The notes under the pieces are model-generated. The model worked only from the letters and a program-made list of their open reading frames with translations, searched no databases and was not told the origin of the DNA. From Pseudomonas canadensis (lineage in GTDB: Bacteria > Pseudomonadota > Gammaproteobacteria > Pseudomonadales > Pseudomonadaceae), in assembly GCF_000503215.1 (NCBI RefSeq), contig NZ_AYTD01000013.1, forward strand, positions 1,285,400 to 1,349,399: a stretch of DNA of 64,000 nucleotides. Reading direction: 5' to 3'. The number at the start of each line of letters is the position of its first letter. The stretch's first letter is position 1. A program made the position numbers and the translations under genes. This document shows positions 15,278 to 23,633 of the stretch, piece after piece.

Positions 15278-18172
15278 ATGCAAACCGACACAACTCGCGA
15301 GAACCCGCAAGGCTCCGTGCCGCAGGCCGCCGATTCGAACCTGGATCTGTCCGCCACCGCACCTGGCCAATTGCGCGTGATCAAGCGTAACGGCACTGTC
15401 GTTCCTTACACCGATGACAAAATCACCGTCGCCATCACCAAAGCGTTTCTTGCAGTTGAAGGCGGCACCGCTGCTGCCTCGTCGCGCATCCACGACACCG
15501 TTGCCCGCCTGACCGAACAAGTCACCGCGACCTTCAAGCGTCGCATGCCTTCGGGCGGCACCATCCACATCGAAGAAATCCAGGACCAGGTCGAACTGGC
15601 CCTGATGCGTGCCGGCGAGCAGAAAGTTGCCCGCGACTACGTGATCTACCGCGACTCGCGCGCCAAGGAACGTGCCGTACGTTCCCCGGCCGAAGAAGCC
15701 GCCGTACAGGCTCACCCGTCGATCCGCATCACCCTGGCCGACGGTAGCTTTGCACCGCTGGACCTGGGCCGCCTGAACACCATCATCACCGAGGCCTGCG
15801 AAGGCCTGGAAGAAGTCGATGGTGACCTGATCCAGCGCGAAACCCTGAAAAACCTGTACGACGGCGTGGCCCTGACCGACGTCAACACCGCCCTGGTGAT
15901 GACCGCCCGTACCCTGGTTGAACGTGAGCCGAACTACTCGTTCGTGACCGCGCGCCTGCTGATGGACACCCTGCGTGCCGAAGGCCTGGGCTTCCTGAAA
16001 GTCGCCGACAGCGCTACCCACCACGAAATGGCCGACCTGTACGCCAAGGCCCTGCCGGCCTACATCGCCAAGGGTATCGAATTCGAATTGCTGAACCCGG
16101 TCCTGGCCACCTTCGACCTGGAAAAACTCGGCAAGGCGATCAACCACGAGCGCGACCAGCAGTTCACGTACCTGGGCCTGCAAACCCTGTACGACCGTTA
16201 CTTCATCCACAAGGACGGTATCCGCTTCGAACTGCCGCAAGTGTTCTTCATGCGCGTGGCCATGGGCCTGGCGATCGAAGAGAAGCAGAAAGAAGACCGT
16301 GCCATCGAGTTCTACAACCTGTTGTCGTCCTTTGACTACATGTCGTCGACCCCGACCCTGTTCAACGCCGGCACCCTGCGTCCACAGCTGTCCAGCTGCT
16401 ACCTGACCACCGTGCCGGATGACCTGTCGGGCATCTACCACGCGATCCACGACAACGCCATGTTGTCCAAATTCGCTGGCGGCCTGGGTAACGACTGGAC
16501 CCCGGTGCGCGCACTGGGTTCGTACATCAAGGGCACCAACGGCAAGTCCCAGGGCGTTGTTCCGTTCCTGAAAGTCGTGAACGACACCGCCGTTGCGGTC
16601 AACCAGGGCGGCAAGCGCAAAGGCGCTGTCTGTGCCTACCTGGAAACCTGGCACATGGATATCGAAGAGTTCATCGAGCTGCGTAAGAACACCGGTGATG
16701 ACCGTCGTCGTACCCACGACATGAACACCGCCAACTGGATCCCTGACCTGTTCATGAAGCGTGTCTTCGATGACGGCAAGTGGACTCTGTTCTCGCCATC
16801 CGAAGTGCCGGACCTGCACGACCTGACCGGTAAAGCCTTCGAAGAGCGCTACGAGTACTACGAAGCCCTCACCGAGTACCCAGGCAAGGTCAAGCTGTTC
16901 AAGACCATCCAGGCCAAAGACCTGTGGCGCAAAATGCTGTCCATGCTGTTTGAAACCGGCCACCCATGGCTGACCTTCAAAGACCCGTGCAACCTGCGCA
17001 GCCCGCAGCAGCACGTGGGCGTGGTCCACAGCTCGAACCTGTGCACCGAGATCACCTTGAACACCAACAAGGACGAGATCGCCGTTTGCAACCTGGGCTC
17101 GATCAACCTGCCGAACCACATCGTCAACGGCAAGCTGGACACCGCCAAGCTGGAACGTACCGTCAACACCGCCGTGCGCATGCTCGATAACGTGATCGAC
17201 ATCAACTACTACTCGGTGCCACAGGCGCAGAACTCCAACTTCAAGCACCGTCCCGTGGGCCTGGGCATCATGGGCTTCCAGGACGCGCTGTACCTGCAGC
17301 ACATTCCATACGGTTCGGACGCGGCGGTCGAGTTCGCCGACAAGTCCATGGAAGCGGTCAGCTATTACGCGATCCAGGCTTCCTGCGACCTGGCCGACGA
17401 GCGCGGTGCCTACGAGACGTTCCAGGGCTCGCTGTGGTCCAAAGGCATCCTGCCGCTGGATTCGCAACAGATCCTGATCGAGCAACGTGGCCAGAAGTAC
17501 ATTGATGTTGACCTGGAAGAATCCCTGGACTGGGCGCCAGTACGTGCCCGTGTGCAGAAAGGTATTCGTAACTCCAACATCATGGCCATCGCACCGACCG
17601 CGACCATCGCCAACATCACCGGCGTATCGCAGTCGATCGAACCGACTTACCAGAACCTGTATGTGAAATCGAACCTGTCGGGCGAATTCACCGTGATCAA
17701 CCCGTACCTGGTCCGCGACCTGAAAGCCCGCGGCCTGTGGGACTCGGTCATGATCAACGACCTGAAGTACTACGACGGCTCCGTGCAGCAGATCGAGCGC
17801 ATCCCGCAAGAACTCAAAGAGCTCTACGCGACGGCCTTCGAAGTGGACACCAAGTGGATCGTTGACGCCGCCAGCCGTCGTCAGAAGTGGATCGACCAGG
17901 CTCAGTCGCTGAACCTGTACATCGCCGGCGCTTCGGGCAAGAAGCTCGACGTGACCTACCGCATGGCGTGGTACCGTGGCCTGAAAACCACTTACTACCT
18001 CCGTGCCCTGGCCGCGACCAGCACCGAGAAGTCGACCATCAACACCGGTAAGCTGAACGCGGTTTCCAGCGGCAACCACGGTGATGATTCGGTACTGGCT
18101 GCTCCAGCCGGCCCGGCCCCAGTGCCAAAGGCTTGCGCGATCGATGAGCCGGATTGCGAAGCTTGCCAATAA
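15278..18172 (+). CDS. nrdA: Class Ia ribonucleotide reductase, alpha subunit
   Basis: Large subunit that reduces ribonucleoside diphosphates to deoxyribonucleotides, with NrdB supplying the radical. The ATG at 15278 (MQTDTTRENPQ) is chosen, giving 964 residues; the frame upstream is leader. Two N-terminal ATP cones are recognisable (about residues 35-135 and 145-235), an architecture known in Pseudomonas NrdA. Catalytic-site segments include LSSCYLTT, NLCTEITLNT and AVCNLGSINLP. The C-terminal CEAC is the redox pair that passes electrons from thioredoxin or glutaredoxin. The nrdB gene is not adjacent; it lies 44.7 kb away in the same orientation. Confidence 0.96.
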   Translation: MQTDTTRENPQGSVPQAADSNLDLSATAPGQLRVIKRNGTVVPYTDDKITVAITKAFLAVEGGTAAASSRIHDTVARLTEQVTATFKRRMPSGGTIHIEEIQDQVELALMRAGEQKVARDYVIYRDSRAKERAVRSPAEEAAVQAHPSIRITLADGSFAPLDLGRLNTIITEACEGLEEVDGDLIQRETLKNLYDGVALTDVNTALVMTARTLVEREPNYSFVTARLLMDTLRAEGLGFLKVADSATHHEMADLYAKALPAYIAKGIEFELLNPVLATFDLEKLGKAINHERDQQFTYLGLQTLYDRYFIHKDGIRFELPQVFFMRVAMGLAIEEKQKEDRAIEFYNLLSSFDYMSSTPTLFNAGTLRPQLSSCYLTTVPDDLSGIYHAIHDNAMLSKFAGGLGNDWTPVRALGSYIKGTNGKSQGVVPFLKVVNDTAVAVNQGGKRKGAVCAYLETWHMDIEEFIELRKNTGDDRRRTHDMNTANWIPDLFMKRVFDDGKWTLFSPSEVPDLHDLTGKAFEERYEYYEALTEYPGKVKLFKTIQAKDLWRKMLSMLFETGHPWLTFKDPCNLRSPQQHVGVVHSSNLCTEITLNTNKDEIAVCNLGSINLPNHIVNGKLDTAKLERTVNTAVRMLDNVIDINYYSVPQAQNSNFKHRPVGLGIMGFQDALYLQHIPYGSDAAVEFADKSMEAVSYYAIQASCDLADERGAYETFQGSLWSKGILPLDSQQILIEQRGQKYIDVDLEESLDWAPVRARVQKGIRNSNIMAIAPTATIANITGVSQSIEPTYQNLYVKSNLSGEFTVINPYLVRDLKARGLWDSVMINDLKYYDGSVQQIERIPQELKELYATAFEVDTKWIVDAASRRQKWIDQAQSLNLYIAGASGKKLDVTYRMAWYRGLKTTYYLRALAATSTEKSTINTGKLNAVSSGNHGDDSVLAAPAGPAPVPKACAIDEPDCEACQ

Positions 18173-18211
18173 GCTGAGCCGGTCCCGGGCCTAACTGCCC
18201 GGGATCGCGTA

Positions 18212-18254
18212 AAACCGATAAGGCCTGTACTCACAGGGCTTATCGGTTTTTTTA
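18212..18254 (+). terminator. Rho-independent terminator of nrdA
   Basis: Stem AAACCGATAAGGCC / GGGCTTATCGGTTT followed by a T run, 40 nt after the nrdA stop. It confirms that nrdA is transcribed without nrdB. Confidence 0.88.
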
Positions 18255-18261
18255 TGAGCGA

Positions 18262-19341
18262 TCATTTAAACGTGTACGCATTACCCGGCCGTGGCGCGCC
18301 ACCCCGCCGTCCCCAAAGCTCTATGCTGCCCTCTATCACAGCCATCGAATGGCCACCGTAATCCACGACGCCTAACTTACCGCTTGCGAGTTCAGCGCTC
18401 GAAGAGCTCCGGTAAAGACCGTTCAACCCAAGCCTATTCAGCGCCTCCCAGCCCATTTCGCCATTGTTCAAACTCTGCATCGCATGGGCAAAGCTCTGTT
18501 TTGCAGTATTGGTATTGTCGTCGAACCCATTGCCCTCTTTCTGCGCTCGCTTGGCACTTGCCGCGTACATGAAGTTAGCATCGGTCATCATGGCCGGATC
18601 ATCTCCTTGGAACTGCGCATACCTTGCAGCCTGCTTCAATTCGTCCTTAGACAGATGCAGCTCGAATCCATCTCGCATCTTCACGTCATAACCGTCGCCC
18701 GCTTGCCGCACGTCCTTGAAGACATCGGTGGGTTTCTGACCAAACTTCATCATGGCGGCCTTTATGGCTGAAACGGTGACACAGTTCCCATCCGGCCCCT
18801 GCTTGAAACCACTCCAGATGTTGCCATCTCCCTTGCCGACACCCGGCCTCTTGCCGGGATTACTGTGATCAGGTTTGTAGTCAAAGTGGCGCGCCCCTTC
18901 ACTGAAGGGCTTGTTGGTCATGGGCTCACTGCCGCCAAAATCACGCGGGTTGACCCTGCGACCGCTGCCTCCACCTCCCGGTGATGGCAGAGGTGGCGCT
19001 ATGTCGTCGTTGTCCTCCGGAAACAACGCTCTCAGCAGCCGTTTGAGAAACTCAAGAAACGGCTGATTCGCCTCTTCGATCAGCGTGTTCAGGATTGTCT
19101 TGAATTTTTCATCACCCAGTTGCTCACGCAGCCTGTTCAATTTATCGCGCGTGTCTTGAACCGTTTGATTCTTGCCGGTTTGCTGCGCATCAAACAGCTC
19201 GCTAAGAAGCTGCTTCGCCGCAATCATTTGCGCAACGGGCGTGATGGGCGCTGACTCCCCTCGGGCTACGACGCCTATCGGAACAGCACGACCGCCACCT
19301 GACCCGTAAATACCTGCAGCACTCCACATACGCTCCCCCAT
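18262..19341 (-). CDS. Hypothetical protein with possible Cys/His catalytic residues
   Basis: 359 residues, no family recognised. The N-terminal ~45 residues are Gly/Ser/Ala-rich without a Sec signal. Residues ~38-110 are helical and charged, and a Pro/Gly-rich linker runs at ~113-132. The C-terminal half begins with GPDGNCVTVSAIKAAMMKFG (Cys187 at a helix start) and later has DYGGHSMAVIEG (His331), the order seen in papain-like cysteine proteases and in some bacterial effectors. That function is an inference. The ATG at 19341 is used; a second ATG 12 nt downstream follows GGGGGAG and could be the true start. The gene stands alone between the nrdA and flgE terminators. Confidence 0.7.
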   Translation of the reverse strand: MGERMWSAAGIYGSGGGRAVPIGVVARGESAPITPVAQMIAAKQLLSELFDAQQTGKNQTVQDTRDKLNRLREQLGDEKFKTILNTLIEEANQPFLEFLKRLLRALFPEDNDDIAPPLPSPGGGGSGRRVNPRDFGGSEPMTNKPFSEGARHFDYKPDHSNPGKRPGVGKGDGNIWSGFKQGPDGNCVTVSAIKAAMMKFGQKPTDVFKDVRQAGDGYDVKMRDGFELHLSKDELKQAARYAQFQGDDPAMMTDANFMYAASAKRAQKEGNGFDDNTNTAKQSFAHAMQSLNNGEMGWEALNRLGLNGLYRSSSSAELASGKLGVVDYGGHSMAVIEGSIELWGRRGGAPRPGNAYTFK

Positions 19342-19458
19342 TGATTGGTGAACCTCTTGGGCTCTGCTCCGATCAGTGGCAAGACAGGGACTGGGCGTTC
19401 CTCATCAAGCAATTCAACGCGAAAACTCAGTGGTTGCAGGTTCTTTTCTCACGCCCAC

Positions 19459-19487
19459 AAAAAACCCCTCTTACGAGGGGTTTCTTG
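19459..19487 (-). terminator. Rho-independent terminator after flgE
   Basis: Short stem AACCCCTC / GAGGGGTT with an A run at its left edge that forms the U tract on the minus strand. It ends the flgBCDE transcript 16 nt after the flgE stop. Confidence 0.85.
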
Positions 19488-19502
19488 TGGAGCGCTACCG
19501 CA

Positions 19503-20819
19503 TCACGTCATCTGAATGATGGTCTGCATGATGGTGCTCTGGGTGGAGATGGTCTTGGCGTTCGCCTGATAGTTGCTCTGCGCTTTGATCAGGTCCACCA
19601 GCTCGTTGGTCAGGTTGACGTTGGAGTTCTCCAGGGAGTTGGCCACGATCGAGCCCAGGGTGCCGGCTTGCGGGGTGTCATAACCTGGCTGGCCCGAAGC
19701 GAAGGTCTCTCTCCAGGTGGTTCCGCCAGCCGGCTGCAGGCCTTGTTCGTTGTTGAAGCTGGCCAGGGAGATCTGGCCGATGGCCTTGCTCTGCTGGTTG
19801 CTGAACGTTGCGAACAGTACGCCGCTGCCGTCGATTTTCAGGCCGGTGATCTGGCCGGTGGCGTAGCCATCGGTGACCGGTGGGTTACGGTAAGTGGCCG
19901 AGTTGTACTGGGTGATGTTGGCCATGTTGACGGCGATGCCGGCCGGGTTCGCATCAGCACCATTTTTCTTCCACACACCATCGGTCACGGTGCCAGGGAC
20001 CCAACCGGTGATGGTCAAGGTCTTGTTGGAAACAGTACCCGTCACGACGCTGGTGAGTTTGCCGGCACCGTCAAAGCTCAATGTCGACGGAACTGGCGCC
20101 TTTACATCGGCACCGGTGCCGAAAGGAGGTGAACCGTCCGGGTTGCGGCCGTCAATCAGCGTATAGGCATTCCACTTGTTGCCGTCGGTTTTCACCAGGT
20201 ATTGCACCATTGGGTGTGCATTGCCCTGGGAGTCGTACAAGGTGGTGCTGTACTGGGTGGTAAAGGTGCTGGTGTCGTTCGGGTTGAACGGCTTGGCCGC
20301 CTGGTCGATCACCGGCTCCGAAGAGTTCAGGTTACTGGTGGAGTCCACTTTGGTGGACGCCTTGGGCGGCAGGTTCGACAGGTTCAGTTGCAGGTCGGTC
20401 AGGCCGCCCTTGATGATCTTGCCATCCGCATCCGCCGCATAACCTTGCAGGCGCGAGGTGCCGGTGTTGTTGGTGATGTAGCCGTCTTTGTCGGCACGGA
20501 AGGCACCGCTACGGGTGTATTCCAGCGAACCGTCACTGCCCTTCTGCACGAAGAAGCCGCCGCCCTGGATCGCCATGTCCAGGATGCCGCCGCTACCGTT
20601 CACGTCACCTTGGGTGAACTGCTGGGATACCGCCGCCAGGTTCACACCGTTACCGATGCTGTTCTGGCCGGTGCCCAGCTTGGAGGCGGCGTAGATGTCC
20701 GCGAATTCCGCACGGGACGACTTGAAGCCAGTGGTCGCGACGTTGGCGATGTTGTTGCCAGTCACGTCCAGTTGTTTGTTGGCCGCATAGAGGCCGCTAA
20801 GGCCGATGTTAAAAGACAT
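19503..20819 (-). CDS. flgE: Flagellar hook protein FlgE
   Basis: Forms the curved hook joining the flagellar rod to the filament; exported by the flagellar type III system, so it has no Sec signal. The 438-residue protein has the N-terminal rod/hook signature GLYAANKQLDVTGNNIANVATTG (given here as GLYAANKQLDV and GNNIANVATTGF). The C-terminal helix is NELVDLIKAQSNYQANAK. The central domain is variable, as usual. It is last in flgBCDE and is followed by a terminator, not by flgF as in other pseudomonads known to me. Confidence 0.95.
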   Translation of the reverse strand: MSFNIGLSGLYAANKQLDVTGNNIANVATTGFKSSRAEFADIYAASKLGTGQNSIGNGVNLAAVSQQFTQGDVNGSGGILDMAIQGGGFFVQKGSDGSLEYTRSGAFRADKDGYITNNTGTSRLQGYAADADGKIIKGGLTDLQLNLSNLPPKASTKVDSTSNLNSSEPVIDQAAKPFNPNDTSTFTTQYSTTLYDSQGNAHPMVQYLVKTDGNKWNAYTLIDGRNPDGSPPFGTGADVKAPVPSTLSFDGAGKLTSVVTGTVSNKTLTITGWVPGTVTDGVWKKNGADANPAGIAVNMANITQYNSATYRNPPVTDGYATGQITGLKIDGSGVLFATFSNQQSKAIGQISLASFNNEQGLQPAGGTTWRETFASGQPGYDTPQAGTLGSIVANSLENSNVNLTNELVDLIKAQSNYQANAKTISTQSTIMQTIIQMT

Positions 20820-20850
20820 GTTTCTCTCCCTCTGCCGTATTTAGCCGGCT

Positions 20851-21579
20851 CTATGTACCGATAGTCTGAATTTGCGACAGCTTGACGCTGCCCATGCCGC
20901 CAGCCAGGTTCAACAGCATTTCGCCGCCGGTCTTGCTCAAGGTCACGCTCGTTACCGTTGCTGGCAGCGAAGTGGTCAGGGCAACGGCGTCGCCCTTGTC
21001 ATTCTTGGTGGTGGCATTGAAGGTGTAGGTGCCCGCAGGAGCGACCTCGCCCTTCTCGTTCTTGCCATCCCAGATAAAGCTCTGACTGCCGACAGCCTGG
21101 GCGCCCATTTCGATGGTGCGCACCAGGTTGCCGTCTTTGTCGGTGACCTTGACGGTGACGTTGCCCGTCGCCGTTTTCACATCCACCGAACCGGTCATGC
21201 TCTTGCTGGTATCCACCATGGCCTTGTCGGTCTGGATGATGATCGAGCGGCCTACCAGCGACGATGCCTGCAGCGCTTGCGACGAGCTGAAGTTGCTGGA
21301 GATCGCATTCACCGAGTCATTCAGCGTATTGATGCCCTCCAGGCTGCTGAACTGCGCCAACTGAGCCACGAACGCGCCGTTGTCTTGCGGCGACAGAGGG
21401 TTCTGGTTCTTCAGCTGGGTAACCAACAGTTGCAGGAACGCATCCTTGCCCAGCGACTGTTTGCCGGTCGCGGCCTTGGAAGCGTCGCCCAAGCTGCTGG
21501 CGTTGTCTGTGGCGGTCTTGACCTTGGAATTGAAAAGGTCCTGGACTGGCGTGTTGTTACTCGTATCAACAATGGCCAT
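20851..21579 (-). CDS. flgD: Flagellar hook-capping protein FlgD
   Basis: Scaffold cap that guides FlgE assembly. 242 residues. The conserved N-terminal segment is FLQLLVTQLKNQNPLSPQDN followed by FVAQLAQFSSLEGI. The C-terminal half has the FlgD Ig-like region with FIWDGKNEKGEVAPAGTYTF. It lies 31 nt upstream of flgE and 16 nt downstream of flgC in one operon. Confidence 0.95.
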   Translation of the reverse strand: MAIVDTSNNTPVQDLFNSKVKTATDNASSLGDASKAATGKQSLGKDAFLQLLVTQLKNQNPLSPQDNGAFVAQLAQFSSLEGINTLNDSVNAISSNFSSSQALQASSLVGRSIIIQTDKAMVDTSKSMTGSVDVKTATGNVTVKVTDKDGNLVRTIEMGAQAVGSQSFIWDGKNEKGEVAPAGTYTFNATTKNDKGDAVALTTSLPATVTSVTLSKTGGEMLLNLAGGMGSVKLSQIQTIGT

Positions 21580-21595
21580 TATTTGGCGCCCCTTA

Positions 21596-22039
21596 TCACT
21601 GACCCAGGGTCAGGACCTTCTGCATCATGGTTTTGGCGGTGTTCATCATTTCCGCGTTGGTCTGGAACGAGCGGCTGGCGGAAATCATGTCGGCCATTTC
21701 CTCGACCACGTTGACGTTGGGGTAATAGACATAACCCTTTTCGTTCGCGGCGGGATGGTTGGGTTCGTAACGGGCTTCAAGGTTGCTCTGGTCTTCGACC
21801 ACACCGAGCACTTGCACGCCGGAGCCTGCTGCACCCTGGTCCTGGAACAACGAATCGCTGCCGCCCGCCTGGCCACCCTGGAACATGGTGGCGAACACCG
21901 GGTGGCGGGCGCGGTAGGTTTGGTCAATGCTCGAAGACACGGTCTCGGCGTTGGCGATGTTACTGGCGACAGTGTTCAAACGCGTGGTCTGCGCGCTCAT
22001 GCCACTGCCGGCAATATTGAAAACACTGGACAGGGACAT
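21596..22039 (-). CDS. flgC: Flagellar proximal rod protein FlgC
   Basis: 147-residue rod subunit spanning the periplasm. The N-terminal rod signature is FNIAGSGMSAQTTRLNTVAS and NIANAET; the C-terminal helix is VNVVEEMADMISASRSFQTN. It follows flgB with a 3-nt gap, so translation is likely coupled. Confidence 0.95.
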   Translation of the reverse strand: MSLSSVFNIAGSGMSAQTTRLNTVASNIANAETVSSSIDQTYRARHPVFATMFQGGQAGGSDSLFQDQGAAGSGVQVLGVVEDQSNLEARYEPNHPAANEKGYVYYPNVNVVEEMADMISASRSFQTNAEMMNTAKTMMQKVLTLGQ

Positions 22040-22042
22040 GGC

Positions 22043-22450
22043 TTACTCTCCACGCAGGGCTGACATCAGCCCTTTGAATTTGCTGTTAAGCAGGGTGAAG
22101 CTGGCTTGGAAGTTCACCGAGTTCTCGGCGTAGGCCGATTGCTCCAGCTGCGCGTCGACGGTGTTCTGGTCGATCGACGGCTGCATCGGCGTGCGATACA
22201 GCAACGACTCGTCACCATTGCTCAGGCCTTGGGCTTCGATATGACGGCTGTTGGTCATGTTCAAGGCGAAGCTGCCGTTCTTGGTCTTGTCCTGCTGTGC
22301 AGCGAGCACGGCGGAAAAGTCCAGGTCCCGAGCCTTGTAGTTCGGGGTGTCGGCGTTGGCAATGTTGTTGGCCAGGACTTCGGCACGCTGGGCGCGGAAG
22401 CCCAGGGCTTGTTCGTGGATACCGAGCGCTTTATCGAAGCTGATGCTCAT
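22043..22450 (-). CDS. flgB: Flagellar basal-body rod protein FlgB
   Basis: 135-residue proximal rod subunit, first gene of the flgBCDE operon. The rod signature QRAEVLANNIANADTPNYKA lies at residues ~20-40, and the C-terminal helix ends with NSKFKGLMSALRGE. An RpoN promoter is 48-62 nt upstream of the start and GCGGCAA repeats lie further upstream, consistent with activation by FleQ or the FleS/FleR system. Confidence 0.95.
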   Translation of the reverse strand: MSISFDKALGIHEQALGFRAQRAEVLANNIANADTPNYKARDLDFSAVLAAQQDKTKNGSFALNMTNSRHIEAQGLSNGDESLLYRTPMQPSIDQNTVDAQLEQSAYAENSVNFQASFTLLNSKFKGLMSALRGE

Positions 22451-22497
22451 GGTGGAAACCTTTAAGGGCTGACCTGCTTTTCGTTAACTGGGTTATA

Positions 22498-22512
22498 GCA
22501 AGGTGTGTGCCA
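22498..22512 (-). promoter_or_regulatory. RpoN (sigma-54) promoter for flgBCDE
   Basis: The minus strand reads TGGCACACACCTTGC, with GG and GC 10 bp apart. The predicted start near 22486 leaves a ~36-nt leader before flgB. Confidence 0.85.
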
Positions 22513-22550
22513 GTTTGTGGGAAGCCCGTATTTAAAGGGCTTGGGGGCGG

Positions 22551-22645
22551 ATTGCCGGGCGGCAATGCCAGAAAAGCGGCAACGGGTTTCCGCGCGGTGC
22601 CAGTAAAGCGGCAATCCGGGTTGCCGCTATTGAAAGGTTTGCCGC
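22551..22645. promoter_or_regulatory. Cluster of GCGGCAA repeats upstream of the flgB promoter
   Basis: GCGGCAA occurs at 22559, 22576 and 22608, and its complement TTGCCGC at 22621 and 22639, with a further ATTGCCG at 22551. The copies at 22608 and 22621 form a perfect inverted repeat with a 6-bp gap. The cluster lies ~40-135 bp upstream of the RpoN promoter, a normal enhancer position. Confidence 0.5.
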
Positions 22646-22654
22646 AAAAACAAA

Positions 22655-22744
22655 TGTGGGAGCGGGCTTGCTCGCGAATGCAGTCTGTCAGTTGATACAT
22701 GCATCGACTGACACTGCGCTTTCGCGAGCAAGCCCGCTCCCACA
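22655..22744. repeat. REPIN, TGTGGGAGCGGGCTTGCTCGCGAA family
   Basis: Perfect inverted 24-bp arms (TGTGGGAGCGGGCTTGCTCG and onward) flank a 42-bp spacer that is itself partly palindromic. It lies between the cheR stop and the flgB regulatory region. Confidence 0.9.
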
Positions 22745-22761
22745 TTTTTACCGCGTACGAC

Positions 22762-23589
22762 TTACTTAGCCTGGTAAATGATCCCCGGGCTGCACTGCAC
22801 CATCTGGTAATGATCCGGCAGACCGTTCAGCGCTTCGGAAGCACCCAGGAAAAGGTAACCGCCACGCTTGAGCGTGCCATGGATGCGCAGCAGGATGTCT
22901 TTCTTCACTTCGGCCGAGAAGTAGATCAGCACGTTGCGGCAGAACACCATGTCGAACTTGCCCAGGCTGGCGTAGCTGTCGAGCAGGTTGAACGAGCGGA
23001 ACTCCACACGATTCTTGATCGGCGCCTTGACCGCCCAGCGCCCCGCCCCTTTCGGATCGAAGTAACGTTGCAGGCGCTCCTGCGACAAGCCACGGCCCAG
23101 GGCCAGGCTGTCGTACTCGCCAGTCTTGCAGTTGGTGAGCATGGTGCCGGACAGGTCAGTGGCCACGATTTGCGCCCCAGCCTTCAACTGGCCCATGTTC
23201 GTCCGCTCGAACTCATCGATCGACATCGAAATCGAGTACGGTTCCTGCCCCGAGGAACAGGCGGCCGACCAGATGCGCAGGCGCTGGCCCGGGCTGGCCT
23301 TGATGGCTTCCGGGAGCACTTTGCTCTTGAGCACTTCAAACGGATAGGTGTCGCGAAACCACAGGGTTTCGTTGGTGGTCATGGCATCGACCACCATTTC
23401 CTTGAGCCCGCTGCGCGGCTGCCCCTGGATGCGCTGGACCAGCTCACCCAACGACTTGATGCCCTGCTGCTCCATCAGTTTGTTGAGACGGCTGGATACC
23501 AGGTACTGCTTGTTTTCACCGAGCAATATGCCACAGGCTTTTTCCAGGAAGACCCGGAACTGTTCGAAATCCAAATTACCCGTAGACAA
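22762..23589 (-). CDS. cheR: Chemotaxis protein methyltransferase CheR
   Basis: Transfers methyl groups from S-adenosylmethionine to glutamates of chemoreceptors for adaptation. 275 residues. The N-terminal helical domain includes the region MVVDAMTTNETLWFRD. The methyltransferase domain has LRIWSAACSSGQEPYS (SAM-binding) and FDMVFCRNVLIYF. The start is a TTG (STGNLDFEQFRVFLEKACG), supported by AGAGG 8 nt upstream and by the N-terminus typical of Pseudomonas CheR; no nearby ATG fits. The gene lies 44 nt downstream of cheV with no obvious promoter between, so the two are probably co-transcribed. Confidence 0.93.
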   Translation of the reverse strand: MSTGNLDFEQFRVFLEKACGILLGENKQYLVSSRLNKLMEQQGIKSLGELVQRIQGQPRSGLKEMVVDAMTTNETLWFRDTYPFEVLKSKVLPEAIKASPGQRLRIWSAACSSGQEPYSISMSIDEFERTNMGQLKAGAQIVATDLSGTMLTNCKTGEYDSLALGRGLSQERLQRYFDPKGAGRWAVKAPIKNRVEFRSFNLLDSYASLGKFDMVFCRNVLIYFSAEVKKDILLRIHGTLKRGGYLFLGASEALNGLPDHYQMVQCSPGIIYQAK

Positions 23590-23633
23590 TGATACCGCCT
23601 CTTAAATCGTGTGACCGCCAGGGGGAAATCCCC

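Noticed and set aside
15011..18169. 1052-codon open frame antisense to nrdA
   Set aside because: Shadow of a highly expressed gene with strong codon bias; no promoter, ribosome site or recognisable domain.
22655..22744. REPIN stem as a CRISPR or insertion-sequence end
   Set aside because: Only one inverted pair, no regular spacers and no transposase; the core matches REP elements found elsewhere in the window.
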